A DNA stretch of 64,000 nucleotides, from contig RECQ01000040.1 in NCBI GenBank assembly GCA_007693965.1, positions 1-64,000 of the forward strand. Direction: 5' to 3'. Positions 42,493 through 51,410 of the stretch are shown one piece after another. The first letter of the stretch is position 1, and each line of letters starts with the position of its first letter. This stretch comes from Phycisphaeraceae bacterium. Lineage in GTDB: Bacteria; Planctomycetota; Phycisphaerae; Phycisphaerales; UBA1924. The translations under genes were made by a program, and so were the position numbers. Under the pieces are notes generated by a model. It saw only the letters and a list, made by a program, of their open reading frames with translations, was not told the DNA's origin and searched no databases.

Positions 42493-43320
42493 TCATGTCG
42501 GCGGGCATCGCTCGATCCATGCGCGATCGGCCTCATATCCGGCCTCGATGAGCGTCTTGCCGCAGTGAAGGTCGAAGATCTCCGCCGCCTCGCGGTTGAA
42601 GTGGTTGACCCAGTCGCCGGCCTCGCCCTTGCGGAGGAAGTCGGAGCGGCTCTCCTGGCCTCTGCGGCGGCCGGAGAGCTTTTCGAAGGAGAACTTCTCC
42701 ACCGCCCAGCGGACACGGTCGGGGTCGGCCTCCTCGCCCGTGAGGCCTTCGGCGACGCTCGCCAGCCCGGCCGCGGCGTCGGCGAGCAGGTCCTCATACC
42801 GGACGCCGACGACGCCCTCGCGGCGGCTGTCCATAAACGTCCGGACGTGGGCGCCCCAGTTGTAGGGCGTCGAATAGGGCCGCTTCATCTGGGCCTCGAC
42901 GAAGGCGGGCATGTTCTCCCTGACGTTCTCGCGATTGACGAGTCCGGGGAAAATCTGGCTGTGCCGTCGGCTCATGGCGGGTCTGTCGCCCTCGGGAACC
43001 TGCCGCGAGAGGTGGAAGTAGAGCGAGCACATCACATCGCGTCCGTCGCGCATCACGTAGACGCAGCGGCGGAATTTCCTGAGGACGATGTCGTGGCCGT
43101 GGATGACCGCGGGAATCCCGATTGGAAAGGGCGAATGCCGCGGGAAGGGGAGGCGGAGATAGTCGGAGACGAGCTGGGCGACCCACGACGTCCCGCTTTT
43201 GGGGCAGCCGGTGACGAAGACGAAGGGAAACTGGTCGGGAAAGGAGACGCCGAGCCAGCGCGTGATCCGTCGAGAGACGTTGTTGAGCGGCTCAACTCTC
43301 ACCGGCTGCTTGGGGGGCAT
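42493..43320 (-). CDS. Sulfotransferase 3
   Basis: The 275-residue protein has the PAPS loop FVTGCPKSGTSWVAQLV (about residues 35-51), the 3'-phosphate motif CVYVMRDGRDVMCSLYFH, and the C-terminal GEAGDWVNHF that often closes this group. AGGA seven bases upstream supports the ATG at 43320; an upstream extension to 43518 is not conserved in character. Its own promoter is probable, because the neighbouring plus-strand glycosyltransferase fragment separates it from the genes to the right. Confidence 0.93.
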   Translation of the reverse strand: MPPKQPVRVEPLNNVSRRITRWLGVSFPDQFPFVFVTGCPKSGTSWVAQLVSDYLRLPFPRHSPFPIGIPAVIHGHDIVLRKFRRCVYVMRDGRDVMCSLYFHLSRQVPEGDRPAMSRRHSQIFPGLVNRENVRENMPAFVEAQMKRPYSTPYNWGAHVRTFMDSRREGVVGVRYEDLLADAAAGLASVAEGLTGEEADPDRVRWAVEKFSFEKLSGRRRGQESRSDFLRKGEAGDWVNHFNREAAEIFDLHCGKTLIEAGYEADRAWIERCPPT

Positions 43321-43471
43321 GGCGATCCTGTTCGTGCGGCGGACCCGGTTGAGCCTCGCGAGGGCGGCGCGGGGTGAAGCGAGGTTATAGATCGGCCCGG
43401 TCGGGGCGTCCAGTTCACCGGGCGTCGGGACGATTGAGTGCGAGTCGATCGGCGCTTCAGCGCGGATTCTG

Positions 43472-43945
43472 GTGTATCCGGACATCAGCTTCGATCTGGA
43501 CGTCAGGCCGCAGATCAAGGAGATCGAGGGGCGGGATGAGCTACCCGCCAGTCATCCCAATATGCATCTGCACAGGTTTCCGCACAGGGATGGAAACTCG
43601 CTCGCCGAACTGATCTTCGAGTCGATCTGCGCGCTCATGCCGATGCGTCATCACACCATCGATCCGCAGCTCTCAATCGTGGAGCGCATGGAGGCGGAGA
43701 CGCCCGTCATCGCCAGCGACCTGAATTCGACGCCGGAGCTGATCCGGCACGGACACAACGGGATGCTGATCCCCGTCGGCGACACGCAGGCCGCGATCGG
43801 CGCCGTCGAGGAGCTGCTGTCAGATCGGGAGCGTGCCCGGGCCATGGGAATAGCCGCGGCGGAGGAAGTCCGCACGAACTGGTCCTGGGACCGGTATCAG
43901 AAGCGGCTCATTGAGCTGTACGAATCGATCCTGGAAAAACGATAG
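43472..43945 (+). pseudogene. Glycosyltransferase C-terminal fragment
   Basis: The 157-codon frame carries only the donor half of a family-4-type enzyme: SIVERMEAETPVIASDLNST, PELIRHGHNGMLIPV and a terminal helix ending in YQKRLIELYESIL. The N-terminal acceptor domain, expected to be about 200 residues, is missing, and no frame upstream to 43321 supplies it. It is the only plus-strand coding-like sequence between two minus-strand genes. It is most likely a leftover from rearrangement; a functional short protein is less likely. Confidence 0.6.
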
Positions 43946-43995
43946 ATCGGATCGGCTGCTCGGATTCGCTGACGGGCGCATCGCCTCGATCAAGG

Positions 43996-45168
43996 TCAAC
44001 GATTCGCGATCCGCTCGAAGAGATCGACCAGCCGGGCGCCGAAGGCGTTGTGCGAGAAGTTGTCGATCACCCATGCGCGTCCCTGCCGGGCGGTCTCCGC
44101 CGCGCCGGCGTCGGCCAGCGTCTCGGTGATGGCGCCGGCGAGGCTGACGGTGTCGGGCGCTGCGATGCGCCCGACACCTGCTGCGCGCACTTCTGCGCTC
44201 ATCGCCAGGTTCTCCGTCGCCACGATGGGCGTGCCGACGGCGAGCGCTTCGGGGATTGAGTAGCCGAAGTTTTCATGTAGCGAATTGACGACGACGACAT
44301 CCGCCGCGGCGAGGCCGCGCCACTTGTCGCGCCCTGAGATCCAGCCCGCGAAGACCACGCGATCCAGGGCGCCGAGCGACGCCGCCCGGTTGCGGAGCGA
44401 CTTCTCGTACGCCTCGTCGCCCGAGCCCAGCAGCAGCAGGCGCACATCGCCGGCGTCCGATCCCAGGCGGGCGAAAGCGTCCAGGGTCATTTCAAGGCGT
44501 TTAACGGGATGCAGCCGCCCAATGAAGCCGACCACGCGGGCCGATGCGGGCAGGCCGAAGCGCTCACGACCCTCGCGGGCCAGCTCGGGCAGTTCATCAT
44601 CCTGCGCCACGATCTCCACGGGCAGACCCACGATGTGCATCTTCTCGCGCGGGAAACTGGTGGGGGTCTCGCTGCAGTCCCGCTCGCCGGCGGTGGTGAA
44701 GAGCAGCCCGTCCGCATGTTTCAGGGCCCTGGAAAGTCCGAGCGTGAGAAAGAGCTGTTTCTTCAGGCGTTTTTGCGCGATGGCGAAGTCCATCAGCATT
44801 CCGTGCGGCATCCAGCAGCACGCCACTCCCTTGCGCCGGCATGCGGATGCAATTGCGACAAGATCAGTCGACCACAGCGCGTGCAGATGCACGATGTCGA
44901 GCCGGTCGCGCTCGATGTCCGCGATCACGGACCGGGCCATTGCGCCCGGGCGCAGGCCGCCGGCGGGGCCGGTGGGGCGCCAGTCGATGTCGCTCATCGC
45001 CTCAAGCCGCTCGCCCGGCGCATCGCCCTGCGGCGGCTGCGGCGCGTAGGCGGTGATCGAGGCGCGGCCGCGCTGCGATGACAACGCGCTGACGATCTCG
45101 ACAAACGCGGCAGACGTGCCCCCCTGGGTCGATTCGACGTTCTGGATCACCTGGCCGATGCGGAGCAT
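43996..45168 (-). CDS. Family-4-type glycosyltransferase
   Basis: The 390-residue GT-B protein starts MLRIGQVIQNVESTQGGTS and has PHGMLMDFA, the donor-binding VVGFIGRLHPVKRLEM, and HENFGYSIPEALAVGTPIVA with the paired acidic residues of family 4. It is cytosolic. Its end lies 50 bp from the plus-strand fragment, and its start is 7 bp from the gpsA-like gene, so it belongs to the large leftward operon. Confidence 0.93.
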   Translation of the reverse strand: MLRIGQVIQNVESTQGGTSAAFVEIVSALSSQRGRASITAYAPQPPQGDAPGERLEAMSDIDWRPTGPAGGLRPGAMARSVIADIERDRLDIVHLHALWSTDLVAIASACRRKGVACCWMPHGMLMDFAIAQKRLKKQLFLTLGLSRALKHADGLLFTTAGERDCSETPTSFPREKMHIVGLPVEIVAQDDELPELAREGRERFGLPASARVVGFIGRLHPVKRLEMTLDAFARLGSDAGDVRLLLLGSGDEAYEKSLRNRAASLGALDRVVFAGWISGRDKWRGLAAADVVVVNSLHENFGYSIPEALAVGTPIVATENLAMSAEVRAAGVGRIAAPDTVSLAGAITETLADAGAAETARQGRAWVIDNFSHNAFGARLVDLFERIANR

Positions 45169-45175
45169 GCGTGAA

Positions 45176-46258
45176 TCAGACTCCCCTTCCCGTTTCGCCG
45201 TGTTGCGGCTCTGCCTCGCTCAGGCCGACCTCATCATCTCGCATGAGCGCATCGATCAGGTCGCTGGCCGGCGCTGCGTGCAGGATCACCCGCTCCGCCG
45301 CCCGGAGCAGCGGCAGTTCGTCAGGGTGCTCGCGGAAGATCGACTCCATGGCCCGGAGCGTCTGCACTCCCTCGACGGTCTTGTTCAGCCGGGCCATTTT
45401 CAGGTTGGCCTCGTCGAGCGAGGCGCCTTTGCCGATCATTTCGCCCAGCTCCCGATTGCGGGTGGGGCCGAGGCAGCTCATCCACAGGTCGCTGCCCCAG
45501 CACTGGCTGCCGATGCTGAAGGTCGTTCGCTCGGCGCCGAGCTTGCGGACGCAGAAATCCTCCACTTCCCACGCGATGCGGCTGATGAGGTGGGTCTGGG
45601 CGCCGAAGTTCAACCCCAGGCCCCTGGCGAGGCCCGAACAGATCGATACGACGTTTTTGAGCGCCCCTGCATATTCCACCCCGGCGAGATCGGTCGTCGT
45701 CTGCACCCACATCTGTGCGGAGCCGAAGAGCCGCTTGAGACGCGGCAGGGTCGCTCCGTCGCCGCAGGCGATGGTCATGCCCAGCGGCTGGTCGTGCAGC
45801 ACGTCGCTGGCGATGGTCCCTCCCGCGAGGGCGGCGTAGGTGTAGAGCGCCGGCGGGCGTGGGATCGACTTTGCGACGATCTCGCTCAGACGCCGCCCCG
45901 TCTTGAAATCCAGCGCCTTGGCTGTGTTCACCATGATCAGCGGCCCGCTCCACGGCTGGCCCCCCACCGCCTCAGCGACTTCGCGCGTGGAGTTGGATGT
46001 GACGGCGAGAATCAGCACATCAAGGTCTTTCATGAGCGCCGCGACATCGTGGACGATCTCGACATGGGTAGAGAATTCCGATTCCGTGTCATGAATGGGG
46101 TGGCGCCGATCCCGCTCCAGCGCGTGTCGCACCTGTTCGTTGCGATCGAACGCGCGAAGCGCAATGTCAGTGCCTGCGCGAGGCTCCAGCCGGCGCAACA
46201 TCGCGTAGCCGAAATGGCCCACGCCGTAGAGGCCGACCTGCTCGACGCCCTCGCTCAC
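45176..46258 (-). CDS. Glycerol-3-phosphate dehydrogenase-like protein (GpsA family)
   Basis: The 360-residue protein has an N-terminal Rossmann site (VGLYGVGHFGYAML), LILAVTSNSTREV, AGGTIASDV and the catalytic region EYAGALKNVVSICSGLARGLGLN with the active-site Lys, all of which fit GpsA. It should interconvert dihydroxyacetone phosphate and glycerol 3-phosphate. It is coupled by 4 bp to a nucleotidyltransferase gene, an arrangement suggesting production of an activated glycerol for polymer decoration, not general phospholipid synthesis. That role is inferred. Confidence 0.85.
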   Translation of the reverse strand: MSEGVEQVGLYGVGHFGYAMLRRLEPRAGTDIALRAFDRNEQVRHALERDRRHPIHDTESEFSTHVEIVHDVAALMKDLDVLILAVTSNSTREVAEAVGGQPWSGPLIMVNTAKALDFKTGRRLSEIVAKSIPRPPALYTYAALAGGTIASDVLHDQPLGMTIACGDGATLPRLKRLFGSAQMWVQTTTDLAGVEYAGALKNVVSICSGLARGLGLNFGAQTHLISRIAWEVEDFCVRKLGAERTTFSIGSQCWGSDLWMSCLGPTRNRELGEMIGKGASLDEANLKMARLNKTVEGVQTLRAMESIFREHPDELPLLRAAERVILHAAPASDLIDALMRDDEVGLSEAEPQHGETGRGV

Positions 46259-46980
46259 AGTTCTTCCTTTCGCACGTGCTCCTGAACAGCTTCGAGATCC
46301 TCAGGGTAATCGACTTCGCGCACCCATTCAGGGCCGGCGTCCGCGGCTTGGAAGCGGCAGGCGCCGTCCCGGGCGCAGCGGTCGATCGCCGCCTCGAAAT
46401 AATCGTCTTCATCGACGGCGCGGAGGGCTTCGACGAAGGCGGCTCGATCTTTCTCAGCGACGATGTTCATGCCCAGCGCCTCGCCCGCGGCGTCTTCCAG
46501 GCTCTTTGAGATGTGGGCGATCCGCCCTTCGTCATCCAGCGTGTACTTGATCGCCTCATCCCGAGGTGTGGAGCGGTCCACCAGAGCCCGTGAGCGACCC
46601 GGCGCGTGCTCCAGCAGGCGCTGCAGGGCGCCGGGGCCGAAATAGAGGTCGCCATTAACCCACAGCACATCTCCCCCAACGCCCTCGATGAGCTCGAGCG
46701 CGAGCAGCAGGCTGCGCGCGGTGTTGGTCTGCGTGTAGCGGGGGTTGTTGACGAAACCCAGATCCGGGTGGGCCCGCATGATGTCGCCGGCTCGATGACC
46801 CACGACCACCAGCAGACGGTCCGGTTCAAGGCATTCGCCAAGCAGTTCGATCTGGTTCGAGAGCAGCGTGCGTCCCGGCGCGATTTCCGAAAGCGGTTTC
46901 GGCGCCGCGGCGCCGAGGCGTGAACCAAGGCCCGCGGCGAGAATCACCGCTCGCTCAACCCGTCCACCATCGACCGTCAT
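46255..46980 (-). CDS. Sugar- or polyol-phosphate nucleotidyltransferase
   Basis: The 241-residue enzyme has the NTP-transferase signature AVILAAGLGSRLG (about residues 10-22), KPLSEI, and the metal-site acidic residues in LWVNGDLYF and VREVDYPEDLEAV. The short length and PKPLSE form resemble cytidylyltransferases for phosphocholine, inositol phosphate or glycerol phosphate. Both ends overlap neighbouring genes by 4 bp (gpsA-like downstream, acetyltransferase upstream). CDP-glycerol is the most attractive product given the GpsA partner but is not proven. Confidence 0.85.
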   Translation of the reverse strand: MTVDGGRVERAVILAAGLGSRLGAAAPKPLSEIAPGRTLLSNQIELLGECLEPDRLLVVVGHRAGDIMRAHPDLGFVNNPRYTQTNTARSLLLALELIEGVGGDVLWVNGDLYFGPGALQRLLEHAPGRSRALVDRSTPRDEAIKYTLDDEGRIAHISKSLEDAAGEALGMNIVAEKDRAAFVEALRAVDEDDYFEAAIDRCARDGACRFQAADAGPEWVREVDYPEDLEAVQEHVRKEEL

Positions 46981-47612
46981 GACGCATCGTCCCGGGCTCC
47001 CGCAGCGCCGGCCGCCACGACACTGCTGACTTCGCGGGTCCTGATCGCCTTGGCGCTGTCGCCGGCGCAGACCGAGCGGGGTGGCAAGGAGTGGATGACG
47101 GTGGATCGGGCGCCGACCACGGTGTCCTCCTCGATGCGCACCCCGGGGCCGACGAAGACATCCGCCGCGATCCACACATCATCCTCGATAATGATCGGAT
47201 CGGAGATGAGCGGCATGTCCTTCCGCGTGTAATCATGGCCTCCGGCGCAGAGGTGGGCGTACTGACTGATGGTGCATCTGGATCCGATCGAGATTGCGCC
47301 GAGACAGAAAAGGATGGCATGGTCGCCGATGGCGGTGTGGGCGCCGACGGTCAGGCGCCACGGGTGGCTGATGCGTGCGGTTGGCCTGACCCGGGCTGTG
47401 GGATGAATGTCGGCGCCGAACAGGTTGAGGAGGCGACGGCGAATTCCGTACCAGTTGTGAAAAGTAAGGCGCATCAAGGGCTGGCCGATGATCTCCCAGA
47501 GCGTCTCGCGGAGTCGTTCACGGGGCGTGCGCCCACGGATCTGGGCGATGCTCCTCCGCGGATCGGTGACGAAGGCTGCGACTTCCTCGTTCTTGTCTGG
47601 CGCGCTCACCAT
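46977..47612 (-). CDS. WcaF-like left-handed beta-helix acetyltransferase
   Basis: The 211-residue protein has hexapeptide repeats (IGDHAILFCLGAISIGSRC, IIIEDDVWIAADVFVGPGV) after a RLTFHNWYGIRRRLL lead-in typical of the WcaF/colanic-acid acetyltransferase group. It probably O-acetylates a sugar residue with acetyl-CoA, and works as a trimer. Its body is closely similar to the C-terminal domain of the protein encoded at 48460-50061, indicating duplication. The start overlaps the sulfotransferase stop by 7 bp. Confidence 0.9.
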   Translation of the reverse strand: MVSAPDKNEEVAAFVTDPRRSIAQIRGRTPRERLRETLWEIIGQPLMRLTFHNWYGIRRRLLNLFGADIHPTARVRPTARISHPWRLTVGAHTAIGDHAILFCLGAISIGSRCTISQYAHLCAGGHDYTRKDMPLISDPIIIEDDVWIAADVFVGPGVRIEEDTVVGARSTVIHSLPPRSVCAGDSAKAIRTREVSSVVAAGAAGARDDAS

Positions 47613-48457
47613 TCGTACCCCAGCCAGTCCAGCGTCGGCTCCATGTGCGGCCGGATTTCCTCCAGCGTCTCCTCGGTGAGCACATTGCGCCATTTGCGCT
47701 GACGCGACGGGTCGACCGAGTTCACGACTTCCTCGACGATATGCTCGGAGCCGGGCAGCTCCACATAGTCGATGACGCCCTGCATGGTCTCTCGTGGAGA
47801 GCGCATCATGTTCTCGTAGCGGATCATGTGAACCACATCCGGGCCGAGGCGGTTCGCGTCCTCCACGGCGATGTGGATGGTCGAGGCCCACTGCCTGGCG
47901 AGCATGACGTTCGTCGAATCCTTCCCGCGCCATTCGCTCCATCCCGGCGGACGCGGCCCCCAATAGTCGAGCGGCTTGCGCGTGATCTTTCTCTGGAGCG
48001 TCCGTCCGGCGCGCGGGACGTACGCAGGCCATTCCCACGGCGGCGTCTGCAGGGCCCGTTGCAGAATCCGGCCCGTCGGCACCCCCTTGCCCATCACCTC
48101 CGCCGTCGAGCGGATCACCGAACGCCCGTCGCGCACGATCAGGACGATCTTCGCATCCGGGTACACCGCATGGATGAACGGCAGGCGAAGGCAGTTGCTG
48201 GGTGTCTTTTCGCACAGACGAGACTTACCGCGACGCCGGACGAAGCGATCGAAGACGGCGCGAATGTGCCTCTGGACGCGCGGGCGGGCGTGCTCTTCGG
48301 TGAGGCGGTCGTCAGGGAGGTAGCTGTTGCCCCAGGTCCAGACGTGGCGCGGCTCCACCCAGTAGGCCAGGTCCGGGTGCGCAGAGAACATGCGTCCGAA
48401 CCATGTCGTGCTGGAGCGCTGCGTGCCGACGAGGATGATCGGAGGACCGGACCCCAT
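47606..48457 (-). CDS. Sulfotransferase 4
   Basis: The 283-residue protein starts close to the PAPS loop (ILVGTQRSSTTWFGRMF, about residues 9-25) and has the 3'-phosphate motif KIVLIVRDGRSVIRSTAE plus HMIRYENMMRSP. The loop form RSSTTW differs from the KSGTTW form of sulfotransferases 3 and 5, so it belongs to a separate branch. It sits between two acetyltransferase-domain genes and is translated next to both. The start at 48457 is two bases before the stop of the upstream gene. Confidence 0.92.
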   Translation of the reverse strand: MGSGPPIILVGTQRSSTTWFGRMFSAHPDLAYWVEPRHVWTWGNSYLPDDRLTEEHARPRVQRHIRAVFDRFVRRRGKSRLCEKTPSNCLRLPFIHAVYPDAKIVLIVRDGRSVIRSTAEVMGKGVPTGRILQRALQTPPWEWPAYVPRAGRTLQRKITRKPLDYWGPRPPGWSEWRGKDSTNVMLARQWASTIHIAVEDANRLGPDVVHMIRYENMMRSPRETMQGVIDYVELPGSEHIVEEVVNSVDPSRQRKWRNVLTEETLEEIRPHMEPTLDWLGYEW

Positions 48458-48459
48458 GC

Positions 48460-50061
48460 TCAGTGCAGCTCCCGCTTCTTGAGCGCCTTGGCGGGGTTGC
48501 CGACATACACCGTCGCCGGATCCAGATCCTTGTAGGCGCTCGATCGGGCGCCGAGAACGCTCAGGCTTCCCACCACAACGTTGGGGCCGACGAAGGCGTC
48601 GGCGCCGATCCATGCGTCCGAGCCGATCGTCACCGGATCACGGATGAGCGGGAAGCGCCGGTCGGTGTGATCGTGGGTTCCGGCGCACAGGTGGCCGTAC
48701 TGACTGATGATGGTGCGCTCCCCGATGGTGATTTTTCCGAGCGAATACAGTATTGCGAAATCGCCGACGGTCACGCCGTCACGGATGTCAAGATTCCATG
48801 GAATCTCGACGTTCACCGTGGGCCGGATGCGAACGCCACTGCCGATCTTCGCGCCGAAGATGCGCAACAGCCAGGCGCGGAAGCCGTACCAGTTGTGGAA
48901 GGAGAGGCGGAAGACCGGTCGCCCCGCCAGCATCCAGACCGAACGGATGACCTTCTCCCGGAACGTCCACGGGCTGGACTCGGGAATGAGCTGCCCGCTG
49001 TCATCGACCTTGATCGCCGCCGCGGCCCGCTGCTCGAAATTCTCGGCGGCGGGGCCCAGGGGGACATCCTCGGCGCCGCGTTCAAAGAACTGGTCGCCGG
49101 CGTCGTGGGCCTTCGTGTCGGCCTTTGGCTTGTCATCTTTCTCGAATCGCTCGGCGCCTGCCCGGCTGCGGGCCCGCAGAAGACGAAGTTTGAGCGTCGT
49201 CATCTGCTCATAGATTGTGAGCAGCCTGATGTAGCTCCACCCGGCGCGGCCTTCGAGCACGCCTCCGAGGATGAACATCGTCACGAACCAGCGGACATAT
49301 GGGCGGAAGGGAATGCGGAAGCTGATCTCCTTCCAGGCCCGTCTCCGCACGACCGGATCTTTCACCAGCAGGCGGCGCAGCCCCAGCGGCTCCTTGCCCG
49401 ACTGGATCGCCTGCAGCGCCTCGAGTGAGCTGTACCGGTTGTGCTTGTCCAGCCAGTCATACAAGCCCTTGCTGAAGCTGTAATGCAGGTAGGGCTGCTT
49501 CATGCGCCCGAGATAGCCGTCGGTGTTCTCGCGCTGGCCGTGGCCGTAGTCGCGAAAGCGCATGCGATCCTTGTGAAAGAAACGCATCTGGTACGTCGGA
49601 TAGCCGCCGGAGCGCTTCAGCCACTTGCCCATGAAGATGAGCTTGTGCGGCACATCGAACCCGGCCTCGGTCGGGTCCGACTCGATCACCCGGCGCATCT
49701 CCTCCACCAGCTCGGGCGTGAATCGCTCGTCCGCATCGAGGTGGAAGATCCACTCGTGCTTCATCGGGATGTTGTCGATCGCCCAGTTGCGCTGCGCGCC
49801 GAAGGACTCGAAGGGGTTCACGTGCACGTCCGCGCCCAGCTCCTCGGCGATCTCGCGCGTGTGGTCGGTCGAGCCGGAGTCCAGCACGTGCACATCGTCG
49901 CACCAGCCGCACGAGGCCAGGCACTCGGCGATGTTGATCTCCTCGTTGAGCGTGAGGATCACCACCGAGACAGGCGCCGTCGGCCACGTTCCCGGCGCGG
50001 GGACGGGATGGGCGGAGGGCCGGGTGTCGGTCTGTTTCGAATCTGTCGCCAGTGAAGTCAT
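48460..50061 (-). CDS. Fusion: family-2 glycosyltransferase plus WcaF-like acetyltransferase
   Basis: The 533-residue protein joins two enzymes. The GT-A domain (about residues 28-300) has VSVVILTLNEEINIAECL, VLDSGSTDHTREI, IFHLDADERF and a C-terminal membrane-associated segment near VRWFVTMFILGG, as in LPS-core WaaE-like transferases. After a charged linker (about 310-380) comes a left-handed beta-helix (about 385-533) with IGERTIISQYGHLCAGTHDH and IGSDAWIGADAFVGP. One chain may therefore add a sugar and then acetylate it. It lies 8 bp after the glycosyltransferase gene upstream. Confidence 0.9.
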   Translation of the reverse strand: MTSLATDSKQTDTRPSAHPVPAPGTWPTAPVSVVILTLNEEINIAECLASCGWCDDVHVLDSGSTDHTREIAEELGADVHVNPFESFGAQRNWAIDNIPMKHEWIFHLDADERFTPELVEEMRRVIESDPTEAGFDVPHKLIFMGKWLKRSGGYPTYQMRFFHKDRMRFRDYGHGQRENTDGYLGRMKQPYLHYSFSKGLYDWLDKHNRYSSLEALQAIQSGKEPLGLRRLLVKDPVVRRRAWKEISFRIPFRPYVRWFVTMFILGGVLEGRAGWSYIRLLTIYEQMTTLKLRLLRARSRAGAERFEKDDKPKADTKAHDAGDQFFERGAEDVPLGPAAENFEQRAAAAIKVDDSGQLIPESSPWTFREKVIRSVWMLAGRPVFRLSFHNWYGFRAWLLRIFGAKIGSGVRIRPTVNVEIPWNLDIRDGVTVGDFAILYSLGKITIGERTIISQYGHLCAGTHDHTDRRFPLIRDPVTIGSDAWIGADAFVGPNVVVGSLSVLGARSSAYKDLDPATVYVGNPAKALKKRELH

Positions 50062-50069
50062 GGGGGATC

Positions 50070-51353
50070 TCAGTATCGCCCTTCTCCTGAGCCGGGTGCA
50101 ACGGAGTCGCTCGAAACGCTCGCTCGGGCGCCGGGCCGGGCCAGCTCCTCGACGATCTCCACGATCCTGCCGGCGCAAACACGCCGGGAGGCCGCCACCC
50201 GGGCCCGCTCCCGGCCGCGTCGTCCCATCGGGCCCAGATCGCTCCTGCGGCCCGCCAGGTCGGTCAGGACGCCCGCCAGCCGCTCCGATTCACCCGGGCT
50301 GAACCGCTCGCCGCAATCCCACTCCTCGATACTGCGGCCGATCTCACTCTGTTCAGGTCCGATAAACAGAACCGGCCTTCCCGCCGCCGCCACGCCGAAG
50401 AACTTGCTGGGCACGACCAGCCCCCACCACTCCGGCAGCATCGTGACAAGCTGGATGTCCGCGGCGGCCAGCAGGTCGGCCAGGCGCTCCCGCGGCTGGT
50501 ACTCGGCGAGGATGCAGTTGGACAGCCCCCGGTCGCGGACGGAGGCCTCGACATCGCCCTTGCGCTTACCGCCGCCGACGAAGGCGAAGCGGATGCGGTC
50601 GTCTGCTTTCATACGCTCGGCGGCGTCGAGGAAGGTATCCACATCGTGGGCGAGGCCGAAGTTGCCGGAGTACATGATGAGCAGGCGGTCGTCGACCCCC
50701 CACTCGACGCGGTATGGGTTGTCCGGCGCAGGGGCGTCGCCTGCATCGGCGTCATCATCACTGACGGACCAGACGGGGACGACCTCGATTCCATCGGACG
50801 AGGCCCCCTGATCGAGCAGACGCTGGCGCATGCACCGGCCGAGAACGATGGTGCGGTCGACGCGCTTCAGCACCGAGCGGTGCAGCCGGCGCAGGAATCG
50901 GTAGAGGAGACTGCGCTCCTGGAGCATGCCGTGGGCGGCCATGACGTCGGGATAGATGTCCATCAGCCAGTAGACCACGCGCGAGCCGCGGAACGTGCGC
51001 ATCAACAGGCCGACGATTGCGATGTAAGGCGGCGTGGTGAGGCAGATCACGACATCGAAGCGGCGCATGAAGAGGCCGCGGAGCGCGGCCTGGATGTAGT
51101 AGTTGGCGAAGTCGGCGAGTCGTCCGAGGGTGCTCTTCTTGCCGAAGACGCTGACGCCGACACGGATGATCTCGATTCCGTCAACGGTCTCCCGCTTGGG
51201 CAATGACGCTCCGCTCTGGCCGTAGATCGAGCGCGAGGCGATCGCGGTGACGTTGTGCCCCCGCGCGACCAGATCATCGGCGAGGTCCTTGGCGATCTGG
51301 GCCGTGGCGACCACGTCCGGGTGGAAGGGCTGGTTGAGGATGAGGATGCGCAT
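50070..51353 (-). CDS. Family-4 glycosyltransferase (WbuB-like)
   Basis: The 427-residue GT-B protein begins MRILILNQPFHPDVVATAQI and has YWLMDIYPDVM, MYSGNFGLAHDVDTFLDA and VVPSKFFGVAAAGRPVLFIG. These are typical of the WbuB/ExpE-type group that acts on aminosugar or fucosamine chains. It is cytosolic or membrane-associated. Gene order places it directly downstream of the GDP-fucose synthase gene, so a fucosyl donor is possible but not shown. Confidence 0.92.
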   Translation of the reverse strand: MRILILNQPFHPDVVATAQIAKDLADDLVARGHNVTAIASRSIYGQSGASLPKRETVDGIEIIRVGVSVFGKKSTLGRLADFANYYIQAALRGLFMRRFDVVICLTTPPYIAIVGLLMRTFRGSRVVYWLMDIYPDVMAAHGMLQERSLLYRFLRRLHRSVLKRVDRTIVLGRCMRQRLLDQGASSDGIEVVPVWSVSDDDADAGDAPAPDNPYRVEWGVDDRLLIMYSGNFGLAHDVDTFLDAAERMKADDRIRFAFVGGGKRKGDVEASVRDRGLSNCILAEYQPRERLADLLAAADIQLVTMLPEWWGLVVPSKFFGVAAAGRPVLFIGPEQSEIGRSIEEWDCGERFSPGESERLAGVLTDLAGRRSDLGPMGRRGRERARVAASRRVCAGRIVEIVEELARPGARASVSSDSVAPGSGEGRY

Positions 51354-51410
51354 GGAGCAGGCATTGGGGTATGGGCAATGGGGAATGGGTCAGAGATCGG
51401 GCCTCGGGTG

